NCBI RefSeq assembly: GCF_030272615.1
Contig: NC_081413.1
Coordinates: forward strand, 557,529,136 to 557,593,135
DNA length: 64,000 bases
Reading direction: 5' to 3'
Origin: Cryptomeria japonica
Taxonomy: Eukaryota > Streptophyta > Pinopsida > Cupressales > Cupressaceae
This document shows, one piece after another, positions 22,222 through 32,369 of the stretch; the stretch's first letter is position 1, and each line of letters begins with the position of its first letter. The position numbers were made by a program, and so were the translations under genes. The notes under the pieces were generated by a model. That model was not told the DNA's origin. It did not search any database and worked only from the letters and a program-made list of their open reading frames with translations.

Positions 22222-22247
22222 TGGGACTCAACTTCTTGCAGCCACCC
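22222..22247 (-). repeat. Right terminal inverted repeat of the DNA transposon
   Basis: Reads TGGGACTCAACTTCTTGCAG and on to CCACCC. Its reverse complement matches the left end at 18 of 26 positions. It is followed by TTTA (22248-22251), the target duplication. Confidence 0.8.
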
Positions 22248-22251
22248 TTTA

Positions 22252-22264
22252 CTCCAACATAACC
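22252..22264 (-). repeat. Second LTR of the small copia-like element, part 3 of 3, and right TAACC duplication
   Basis: CTCCAACA (22252-22259) is identical to the end of the intact LTR (2788-2795). It is followed by TAACC (22260-22264), the same five bases found before the left LTR. This closes the whole nested structure. Confidence 0.75.
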
Positions 22265-23283
22265 ATCTTGATGATGTTCACTCTTCTCTATCTACATATA
22301 AGTATCATTAAAGTGTCAAGAATCAAAAGGAATACTCATGAAAAAAATTAGTGATCAAAATGTTAATGAACATGATATTCGTAATTGCTATAATGAGTCA
22401 TGTCAAGAGTCACTAGTTAATGTTGTATCAAAACTTGAAAATGGTGCATGTAGTGCATCCCTACAACCATTTTTTAAATGTATTTGTTTGATTTTAAGAC
22501 TTTATCTTAGATAAATAAGTCAAAAAAATTTGTTTAAAATTTGATTATGTCATGTTCCTCCCCCATAAGAATGAGGTAAACTATATTAGACAAGCCACAT
22601 CTAATAAATAAATGTTTATAGATAAAACCAATCAACAATTTACTAGGGTTGGGCTGACTCAAATAGTAATAAATAAGAAGGCCAACTTATTGAGGTAATC
22701 ACCTATTAAGAGGCTCAAAACAAATAAAATATAAATGAATAAATATTAGGCCAACCTGCTTAGTGGCTAATTAAGTAATAATCATATTCTTTAAGGGTCG
22801 ACTCATGACTGGTTGACCCTTGGTGTTTAGCCCCCACCTTGGGGTTTTTAATCTCAAATTAAATATTGTCTTTGAGGGAGGCCAACCCCTTATGAATTTC
22901 CCAAGTGTGCATTAAAAGTGGTATAAAATAATGAAGGGTCATCTCATTTTGGAAACAACATCTGCCTTCAAGGGGGTCACCTACCTTGGTGAGCAGATAA
23001 GAGGTATTTGTGAAGAGAATTATGGAGGGATAGAGGAAGAGATGCATAACAAAATAAAAAAGAAAATTAGAAATTCAAATACTTATAATCTTCATAAATC
23101 AAGAAGAATTAAATCTGCAAATCATTCACAAACATCAACAATCAAGTCAAAGCTTTGATGAACACCAGAAGCTCTCGTATACAACTATCAGGCTTGATCT
23201 GAGCCGTGATAACTAATCTTTTGTGGTATGTAGAAATAATTATTTAACATATTAAAACAATTAACTCAATGACCACAAAGATG

Positions 23284-23875
23284 TTACTGCATATATCTCT
23301 AATATGAAAAATGTAAATCAAGAATCTAGTACTACAAGCACGATAAAAATAATGAAAATATGATGATTTCTATTGTGAGTGGATTACTTCCAACCAAACA
23401 AACTTGAAAATGTAGCCTGTAACGCTTGTCAATTTGTGAATTGCTCACTCAATGTGAATGCCAATTTAAAAAGAAGAAAAAATAGTTCCATAATTGAAAG
23501 AGCTTATGTTGTTACTTTCAAATTGAAAAAAGAGTCCTAGATTATCAAAGCATCGGAAGTTTTCTCATCACAATTGGGATGATCCTACATATTCTTTTTC
23601 TTCTAGTATTAGTAACAATGTGTTCCATAATTCCCTCAAATTGATACTACTAAATTGTTTGAGCTTGAAAAGTGAGATAAGAAAATTTGATCTACCACTA
23701 TAGTTGTAAAATAATGAATTCAATGATGATGATGAAGATGTTACTAGATATATCTCTAAGATTAAAAAAAAATGTAAATCAAGAGTTTAGCACTACAAGT
23801 GATAAAATTAATGACAATTTGATGATTTATATTGTTTTGAGTGTACTTACTTCCAACCAAACAAACTTGAAGATT
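23284..23875. repeat. Diverged direct repeat of about 135 bp
   Basis: TGTTACTGCATATATCTCTAA at 23282 is matched by TGTTACTAGATATATCTCTAA at about 23740. Both copies continue to ACTTCCAACCAAACAAACTTGAA. They are separated by about 325 bp of unrelated AT-rich sequence. Confidence 0.8.
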
Positions 23876-24482
23876 TTGGGTTAAATTTGAGTCAATTTCA
23901 CAGCTAGGCATCTAGTTTTAAGAAAAAAATATAGAATAATCATTTAATAATGGACCTATGATCTAATGTGTCTCATGTGTATAGGGAATTGTACTACATT
24001 TTTTAAGTCAATGTTGTCTTACCACATCACTATTTCACTATAAAAGGGTTGCAAATAAATTAAAAGCAACATCAAAGGGAGTAGATTAAAGATTAGAGCT
24101 CAAGGTGGAGACATAAAAGTAGGATCAAGGATCTTGGCATGTACTTGTTTTTCATAATCATCTTTGTATATGAGCTTTTGAAATCACAATATCATTTGAA
24201 AATGCAATTTATTTTAGTACTATGCATTATATCTTGTTGTTCTTGCTTGCAGTTATTTTCTAAACAATTAAGCTTCTAATGGGTATCCTTGCATCCACAA
24301 ATTATCATTAATTCAACTACCTTATTGGTTTATATCTTTCATATGTATGCTACATGGATAGACAACCTTTCATTAGACTTTCCATCCATGATCGTAATTT
24401 TTTATTATAAACAATAATAATTTTATTAACATAAGCAAAAAATATTAAGATCGCACATGGAAATAACACAACACATAACAAA

Positions 24483-24579
24483 CAATTAGGATCGAGCCCC
24501 ACAAAAGATTACTTATTCATTTCCCAAGAGCAACAATTACACAACCACTCAAATCTTTTGTGGGGCTCAATCCTAATTG
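24483..24579. repeat. 28-bp inverted repeat with 41-bp spacer
   Basis: Arms 24483-24510 and 24552-24579 are reverse complements with one mismatch (a G-U pair in RNA). The core AGCCCCACAAAAGATT is GC-richer than its surroundings. It could be a fold-back element or a small-RNA hairpin. No conserved miRNA sequence is recognised. Confidence 0.8.
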
Positions 24580-25137
24580 AGGAACTTAATCTCGCATGTG
24601 GGTTAAACTCGTTTGACAAAGTGAAGGTGAGGGCTAACCGAGCACCCTTAAAAAATATTGAGTATTTCCTTGTAGTGAACTACATGATTTGAGAAGATTG
24701 GGAAACCTTTCCCTTATATACAATATATTGGCAAGATTGATTTCACGTGAGATCCCCCAACGGTGTGTATGACACCAACACAGTTTCCTAGATATCATAA
24801 GTTGAATAAAGTTGCAAAAGGAAAACACATGATCATACAAATGTTATCGTGACAAAAGGAACAAAACAATGTACAATCCCATCTTCTAATACAAACACAA
24901 ATTGAATAGAGAAGACAAATAAAAGACAATTTAAACTCTCAATATGAACTTCTAATCCAATATAATTAAAACAAAACAACACCAACCTTAATAGACCACT
25001 AAACCTTTGGAACTAATCTTCTCATTTTTATTCTAGATACAAACTCTTCTCTCTCTTTAGTTTAAAACCTAAAAGTACAATTAACATTTTATTATATGAT
25101 CTAATCTAAAATTACATTAGATTCTAAATTAAAATAA

Positions 25138-25554
25138 CCTAATTTAAAAAGGGATAAATCTAACTTTTTAAAAAAAAGTTTACTCAACCTAATCAAAGAC
25201 CTATACCATGGGAAGGTACGAATCCTAGGAATTGAAAAATTTACTACTTATGATCACAATCAAAGTCATTTCCATCTCCAAGAAGTAGTAAACCTGTATT
25301 TCTTCTGTGACAATTTCTCTCTGCCTGTAAACATCAAATTGCATAGACCAGACAAGACCTTGGGGATTCCTTTGGAGCCCACATATCATGCAATCCAAGG
25401 AAAATTCATGTTTACAAACACAATAATTCCTGATTGTGTTGCAGACACGTGTGGATTTTGCAATTGTACACACATAACTTTGGGTCTGGTGAATGCAATG
25501 ATGAAGGCATTAATGTTCCCCCTTCGCATGCATGAAATCAAATCATGCTATTAA
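25138..25554 (+). other. Uninterrupted reading frame of 138 codons, unknown
   Basis: The plus frame is open from just after a TAA at 25135 to the stop at 25552. Its second half is GC-richer than its surroundings and looks protein-like (HRPDKTLGIPLEPTYHAIQG, then DTCGFCNCTHITLG). There is no ATG near the start and no domain I recognise, so it may be a stranded exon or a chance frame. Confidence 0.25.
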
Positions 25555-25854
25555 CAAAAGGATGGAGAAAGAAAAATTTACAGGAGCACTGTTTCTGATA
25601 TGTATTACACTGGGCTTATAGAGAAAAGTAAAACAATATTAGAAAAACAAGTTTATTTCACAAAAAAATATTAAAAAAATCCAGTACTGTAACGTCTAAA
25701 AACATTGAAATTTGCATAAAATTTTAATTCTTTTACATGTGTTAAATTTGTAGAGGTTTAATAAAATTAAAAATTGAAGTTTACAGTTTCAGATGTCTTT
25801 AAACATTGTTAGAACTTAAAATTACTTAATTTATTTTATCCCTTCTTTATTCCT

Positions 25855-26330
25855 ACAACCTTGATGCATTCAAATTGTAAGTGCTTTTATTTTATTTTAT
25901 TTGTACAATTTTAGGTGTACACAAAAATCAAAATTTGTACATGATTCATTTAAATTTTGCCAATGTTTTGTCCCATATTTATTTGTACAATCTTGACTCA
26001 CCAAATATTGTTAAAAATGTGCTTTATTCTTCTGTATTTTGTACAATTTCAAATGTCTTCATACATTGAATTTTAAATTCAGTGTTTTATTCTACAATCT
26101 TGATGCATCCAAATTGTAAGTGCTCTTATTCTTTCATATTTGTACAATTTTAGATGCTTACAAAAATTAAATCTTGTACATACGACTCATTTAAATTTTG
26201 TCAGTGCTTTACCCCATCTTTATTTGTACAATCTTAGCTCTTTTAAGATTTGTCAATGCTATCCCATCTTTATTTGTACAATCTTGTTTCAACAAATATT
26301 GTAAAAGTGATTTTCCTATATATTTTTCTT
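25855..26330. repeat. Tandem repeat of about 240 bp with TTTGTACAATCTT sub-motifs
   Basis: ACAACCTTGATGCATTCAAA at 25855 recurs as ACAATCTTGATGCATCCAAA at about 26095. Within and after the copies, TTTATTTGTACAATCTT repeats several times. AT-rich and non-coding. Confidence 0.75.
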
Positions 26331-27079
26331 TTATACAATTTTATACTATATCTTAAATGCTTTCAATTATTATTAAAATTATAATAGTTCAATTCAAAAG
26401 TGAGTGCTTTATCAATCTTTATTTATATAACCGTTGCTATTTTAAATCCACATTATATTTATAATTTCTCTGATATTTTATTCCATTTTTGTTTACATGC
26501 TCTTCAGTTATATCTTACATCTTATATGATAAATTATAAGTAAAAGAGACCATCAAATAACTTATATATAAATAAATAGGATAAAACTTAATAACATTTT
26601 AGCTCATGCTACAAAATATTTGATCATAGAATATCTATGGAGAAGTGCAAATTACGTTTCATTGCGACAAAAATATTTACAATACAACTTGGGTTGCTCT
26701 CATCTCACTTCAGCTGTCTCCTTTTCGGACAAGGAGATCTTTTAAAGCTGCAGGCTAAACTTACAAAAGTATATAGATTATGTTATAAACCATTCCAGAT
26801 TTTGTAAAGCTGGAGACTAAACTTAAAATAGTTTAGAATTATGTTATAAATCATTCCGAGTAGGTTGTTGTTAGGGGTAGCTGCAACCCAAATTGTAGAC
26901 AACTGATCCTATTAACTCTGGCCCCTTGAGCCTTTGGTTGTTCTCAAAACTGTACACGCACACAAGAAGTTAAACAGATCAGCATTCAGAGGAAAAATAA
27001 GAAAAAGAAATAAGAAAGGGTTAAAAAGCAGCATTCAGAAGAAAAATAGGAAAGGGTTTCCCTATGAAGGCTGCCAATT

Positions 27080-30000
27080 CTACCTTTTCTGAGAGAATTT
27101 AGAGAAAGCTCCAGAAACAGGAATAGTGCCGCATAGATCATTGTCAGAAACGTCCCTGCACACACAACAGTATGTTATTATTGTCAATGATAAAAGAGGA
27201 AAGCGACTGAAGCTTTTTAAGATTGACGAGATGCTCTCTTTCTCCAACGTACAATATTTTAAGGCTGCTCAAGTTAGTAAGTCTTCGTGGAATCCGACCC
27301 GTCAGTTTGTTTCCATTAAGACGCCTGCACATTTCAAACCATTTTCTTTTATGTCAAATGGATGATATTGTACGCAGACAGAGTAACGCAATACTTAATT
27401 TCAATGGTCTCTCTTGGATGAGGAAAATAAATAGCTTTTCCTACGTCCCAAATAGCAATAGACAACTTAACAGAGAATAGCCTTTTCTTTGGCTTAAATA
27501 ACAAAGAATCTGTAGAAAACATTTTTTTCATCTGATTAACAAATGTGGTATAGGAAATAATACTTCATTTCAATGGCCTCTCTTGGATGAGAAAAATAAA
27601 TAGCTTTTCCTACGTCCCAAATAGCAATAGACAACTTAACAGAGCATAGCCTTTTCTTTGGCTTAAATAACAAAGAATCTGTAGAAAACATTTTTTTTAT
27701 CTGATTAACAACTGTGGTATAGGAAATAATAATTTCTAAGTTTCAAATAACAAATAAAGATATTTTTCAAACATAAATAATGCAATAAAGATAAAATAAA
27801 AGGTGGCATTTTTTTATTTTTTTTTCCAGTCAATGAAATCATCTTAGGGTGCTTTTAAATTCAATTGTATATTCAAACTTGGAATGTTTGATTTCAAATA
27901 TGTGATTTGGAATATTGATATAAAACAAATTTACAAAACATTTTTACTTATTTTCACAAATTATGAATTTTTTTCATCAATATTTGAAATCTAACATTAC
28001 AAATTAGAAAGTAAGAGAAGAAAATAAACTGATATTCATTTTTATTCTCTTTGATTTCTATTTTCTAATGATGGATATATGAAGCATTAATAAAAATAAT
28101 TACCCTATTAAATTTACAACACCACCATACTAAATCTTATATCTACAACTACTTTTCATTATTAACAATAAACATTGTTTATTTTCTAACATACAAATAA
28201 TATTTTAGAAAACAGAATAAAAACTTCTTTTTGGATTGTAAAAAAATTGAATTCAATGCATAGACTTTGTGTCCACAATAACAAATAACCTTTTCTATCT
28301 CCCAAATAGATCTTACACAAATCTCAAATAACAAAAAATATTTTTTAATAAACAAAATAAAAACTTTTTCCATGTCCCAAATAACAAAGAAAATTTTGTC
28401 AGCCAAATAGATGGGAACTTACAGAAATCTCAGTGACTTGAGGTCTCCTAGAGATGCAGGAATCCTTCCTGTGAGATTGTTCTGGTACAAATCCAGGCTT
28501 ATAAGACTTTTCAAGTTGCCAAGCTCCTTGGGAATTTCGCCCCTGATATCGTTCTTGTAAAGCTCTCTGCACACACACAGACAAAGGCCCCTGTAAACCT
28601 CAGCCGCTCATGGCAGTAATGAACTGAGCAAAAACAATTCCTCATGTTTACTTTACAAAAGCTAACTTCTGAAATTCTATTTCAGAACTAAATGCCAGCT
28701 TTATCGTATCCCTGACTTCACAAATTTTCAGTTTTAAACAGAAACCTAAGACAACAAACCCCATTAACAGTAAATAATAGTCTCTAATTATGTAAATGTT
28801 CACAAATTAAAAGCAACATAGACCCACCAGAGCGAGTCAAACAGCCAAGAAAAAAAAATCATTAAAAAGGAAAGAATACCCAGTGTAGGATTATCAGTGA
28901 CAAACAAACGAGAAAACAGTACAGTGGCAAATTGACACGGCCTCTTAAATACAAAAGCATGCACACTGTAGCAGAACAGTGATAGAAAGAAACAAGAAAA
29001 TCGTACAGTGGCAATTATCACGGCCCCTTGAATGCATAAAGGATTTGTCTGTTGGTCACAAGGGTTTCTCTGTAAAAATTGAAAGAAAATCACGTGAAAC
29101 AACTAGACAATTTGCCTGGCTTGATATACATAAATAGAATTACAAATATAACCAAAAGATTTTGCTTAGCAGCAGAAAAGACAAGCATTTTCCACCCTAC
29201 TCAACCGCTAAACGTCTGGTAGATGAAAAAAGGGCATGTTGCAGGCATGAGAGAAAAAGCGGGGCAATATTCTCCATGCTTGAAAGATTAAGCAGTACTT
29301 TGCACGGAAAAAAACAAAAGCTAAATGCCTATATAGTACTCTAAATCAAAGCCATGAGCATCCATTACTTCTGAGTTCTGACACCGTCAGATGGCATCCA
29401 ATCTGAGACAAGTCTCCAGGAATATTCTTTTTTATTGCAAATCATTCATTTTTTTCTCTGGTGTCGCCCAATCTCTGGACGGTACAGGATAATGCATCCA
29501 TCCATCCACACAACCAACGAATGGAACGTTAACTAAAAGCAAAGAAACGCAACAAAATCTTTTACTAGGGTTTACCTGGAACATATTTCATGGAGTGTGA
29601 AAATTTGATGTTCATTATAATTAAAAATTTGACATTTAGGGTTTCAGACAACGTAACACCATGTGCAGCCTTTAAGCTGGTTGGAGAGGCTTACAGGTAT
29701 TGAAGACTGGTAAGCTTGCCAAGATCACCAACCAAAGTTCCAGACAGCCTAGCATTTCCCAGGTCCCTGCATTTTCAACAATAACGCACCACCGTTTAGA
29801 CTTAATCACCACAAATCTTCAGTTTGATACTTTAGGGCAAAATCAAAGAAAAAAAGAAGATATTCCATGAAGCTTACAGCCGTGTCACGCGGTTCTGTCG
29901 ATCGCAAGTAACGTGAAACCATGTGCATGGATTTACCAGGGTTGGATCCCAGCTTTGCAAGACATTCAGTGGATCGTTCAAATTTCTCCGCAAAGCGTAC

Positions 30001-30851
30001 AAAGCGTCACCTGCAGCCTCCCAAAGAACAAATCCGTTAAGCGGCCAAACATATTTGTGGTGAAATAGCTGTAAATGGCAAAAAAAAAACCGAATACTAA
30101 AACAAAAATCCGTCTAGCGACCAAACAGATTCAAGGAGCAATAGCTGTAAACTGAAAAAACCGATAGCAAAAACAAAAATCTATTAAGCGACCATACAGA
30201 TTTAAGTGAAAGAGATGTAAATTGAAAAAACCAAAGGCCAAAAAAAGAAATCTGTTAAGCGATCACACAGATTTATGCTCAAAGAACCGTAAATTTAAAA
30301 AGCGAAAAAGCAAAAAGGAAAAACCCGCTGAGCGACCAAATAGAAGGTGAAAGAGCTGTAAATTCCAAAAAAAAACCTAAGGCAAAAAGAAAATTCTACT
30401 AAGGACCAAATAGATTTTAGGTGAAAGAGCTACAAGTTCCAAAAACCAAAGACGAACAAAAATCCACTAAACGACGAAACAGATTTAAGGCGTAAGAGCT
30501 GTAAATTCAAACAACTAAAGGCAAAAACAAAAATCCACTAAGCAACCAAACAAATTAAAGATGAAAGAGCTGTAAATTCAAAAAACCTTAAGGTAAAGCA
30601 AAAAGTCCGATAACTACGTAAATTGAAAACACCGAAGGCAAATCACCTTCAGAACCAAACAAATTTAAGGTGCAAAAGCTGTAAATTCAAAAAAACCTTA
30701 GGCAAGGAAAAATATCCGTTAAGCTACCAAACAGATTTAAGGTGACATAAGCATAAATTTGAAAAACCGAAGGCTAATCACCTTCAGAATTAGCAGCTAC
30801 TTCAACACCGACGACGATTATTGTCAACATGATCAGTCTCAAAAACTCCAT
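27080..30851 (-). CDS. Secreted leucine-rich-repeat protein (LRR1/SERK-ectodomain type), six exons
   Basis: Exons (minus): 30851-30782, 30010-29878, 29766-29695, 28566-28423, 27324-27253 and 27155-27080. All introns are GT-AG. The joined length is 567 bp, giving 188 residues. Residues 1-23 form a signal peptide ([15 protein letters not shown]). An LRRNT_2-type cap follows ([15 protein letters not shown], then [10 protein letters not shown]), then about five plant LRRs ([59 protein letters not shown]) and [15 protein letters not shown]. The 72- and 144-bp exons each hold whole LRRs, as in SERK and LRR1 genes. There is no transmembrane or kinase part, so the product should be apoplastic. Relatives act in receptor complexes and defence. 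The C-terminus (FSKFSQKR) is about 20-25 residues shorter than I expect, and an AG/GT at 27083 could be another splice donor. Confidence 0.88.
27393..27730. repeat. Recent 169-bp tandem duplication in the fifth intron of the LRR gene
   Basis: Copies start at 27393 and 27562 and differ at only a few sites. Both contain CTCTCTTGGATGAG, TTCCTACGTCCCAAATAGC and CTGTAGAAAAC. The low divergence means a young event. It lies within the intron and leaves the exons untouched. Confidence 0.9.
30027..30780. repeat. About 70-bp minisatellite filling the first intron of the LRR gene
   Basis: About eleven degenerate units with consensus pieces AAATCCGTTAAGCGACCAAA, CAGATTTAAGGTGAAAGAGC, TGTAAATTCAAAAAACC and GAAGGCAAAAAC. 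Units begin near 30031, 30107, 30179, 30249, 30324, 30392, 30462, 30532, 30640 (variant) and 30713. The array occupies nearly the whole 771-bp intron and ends at the splice donor of exon 1. Confidence 0.85.
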
Positions 30852-31010
30852 TTTTTCTCTCCTTTCAACCAGAAAACAAATCAAACTCAAAATTTTCTTC
30901 TGCAAACAGCAGATATACCCCTAAAGAAACCCAACAAGGTCGCCTTAATAACTTCACTGACTTCACTTAAAGCAGCTGGTACCTCTGAAGAGCTGTAAGT
31001 GGGCATGCGT

Positions 31011-31017
31011 ATTTATA
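31011..31017 (-). promoter_or_regulatory. Probable TATA box of the LRR gene
   Basis: The minus strand reads TATAAAT within TACTATAAATACGC, 160 bp upstream of the start codon at 30851. That predicts transcription starting near 30985 and a 5' leader of about 130 bases without an upstream ATG that I can see. Confidence 0.65.
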
Positions 31018-31020
31018 GTA

Positions 31021-32369
31021 CTTCAAAGCTCCTCTTGCCTTCCCCACCATCAACGGTCACCATACAAGAATTTATTCGCCACAATATCACAGTAGAGCGA
31101 TGATTAATGCACTCTTGTGTACGAATATCTTTTTGCTTAACACTTTAATCTCGTTTGACTTGCAATCTTTTAATGGGTAACAAATCTGTGTTTGTTTAGG
31201 GATTATCTACAAGGGCGAATATTTGCGGTCTCCAAAGGTGATCTGCTTTTACGCGGATTCTGTGCAGTGCAATCCCCACAGAATTTTAATATCTAGTGCT
31301 CAAATTTTGGTATTATTTATTGAGCATCCAGCATTCAAGGTCATTTCAATGGATTGCACCAAATGAACAGGGAAGATTCTAGGTTTTATTTTATAGTCAA
31401 AGTCAAATCTTTTACCTATCTTCAAGCATGTGTATAATCCGTGCAGAGTAGTCACCTCAGATTGATAAGTCCTTTTTCAGCAAAATCCATTGATGAGTGG
31501 AAGTGGAAGTGGAAAATCCTGGTTGTAATCACGACATCTGGTTTTCCCTCCATTTTCACATCTCCATAAACTCAACTTTTTCTTATCCCATTCTCTCTTT
31601 TGCTTTTGTAGAATTTACTTCTTTTCCTTATCCCATTTTTTCTTTATCTTCATTCTTTATTCCCTTATTTTTCATTTTTCATAATTTTTTTTTATTTTTT
31701 TTTCAGATTTTTGAAATTGTTTATACAAATTTTGGAATATATGATTAATATCAGGATTCAACTATATAGTTGTTTGTACTAGTTGTATATTCTATAATCA
31801 AAATCATAATTGAATTGGATAATAGTTTATAATTTCTATCAGATGTTTTTTTATTTACAGTTTAAGATTTTTTATATCAATAGTAGATTATGTAATATCA
31901 AGATTCAAACACTGGTTTATAGCTTATATTAGTGGTAGACCCTATGATCAATATTAAAATTCAATTGAATAACCTGGTTTATAGTTTATATTAGTCATGG
32001 ACTAAATTTTTATATTAGCCATATTTTTGAATTCTCTCTCATGGTGATGATGGACCATGGAGAGTGATGAACATTGATGATAAAAAATTGGACATGATCA
32101 AATCCAATCCAAAAACATAAGAGCAATATGAGCAAATCAAGAAATAACAAGCTCAATGTTATAAATTGTGAAAATCTAATAACATTGATTATATAATTAA
32201 TATCATAACTCATTTGCACAATGGTATATATTGATTATAGATATTGTAGTATTGTTTGCAAAATAGTTTATATTAGTTATATCTTATGTGAGTTGTGTCT
32301 TGTTGCTTGAGAGTATTTTCTATGTTGTATACTCTATAAATTGCAATAATTTGATTATACAACCAATCT
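31021..32369. other. Upstream intergenic DNA of the LRR gene
   Basis: No gene seen. The first 300 bases have normal base composition and probably include the distal promoter. From about 31550 the sequence is pyrimidine- and AT-rich with no clear structure. Confidence 0.5.

Larger units (their letters stand above)
11856..22247 (-). mobile_element. 10.4-kb DNA transposon with 4-bp TTTA duplication (unassigned DDE-type superfamily)
   Basis: The left end (11856-11881) and the reverse complement of the right end (22247-22222) match at 18 of 26 positions without gaps. Both start GGG and end AAGTTGRGTCCCA. TTTA precedes the left end (11852-11855) and follows the right end (22248-22251). Joining the flanks around one TTTA gives a sequence of the same length as, and similar to, the intact LTR at about 2774-2795, so an ancestral empty site is visible. 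The element carries GGGCGCCC-type palindrome clusters near both ends, a minus-strand transposase-like gene and a convergent plus-strand gene. A 4-bp duplication is what has been described for Sola transposons, among others. I cannot confirm the superfamily without a search. Confidence 0.85.
2479..22259 (-). mobile_element. Small non-autonomous copia-like LTR element (TRIM-like), split by two later insertions
   Basis: Without the two elements inserted in it, this element would be about 1.5 kb: a 317-bp LTR (2479-2795), an 871-bp interior (2796-3666) and a second LTR of similar length broken into three parts (3667 to about 3716, about 11572-11855, 22252-22259). The LTR ends are short inverted repeats of the type TGTTGGAG...CTCCAACA, slightly decayed at the left edges. 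The sequence beside 2795 is C-rich on the plus strand, which gives a minus-strand polypurine tract, so the element points left. The interior has no recognisable gag or pol domain, so it must have depended on another element. TAACC duplications flank the whole. The size is at the upper limit of TRIM elements. The copia assignment rests only on LTR and PPT style. Confidence 0.75.
22265..26990. other. AT-rich intergenic DNA with local repeats
   Basis: 4.7 kb without a recognisable gene. It holds a diverged direct repeat (23284-23415 and 23740-23875), a strong inverted repeat (24483-24579), one uninterrupted plus-strand frame of unknown meaning (25138-25554) and a tandem array (25855-26330). Each is listed separately. 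The remainder shows nothing I can name. Confidence 0.55.
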
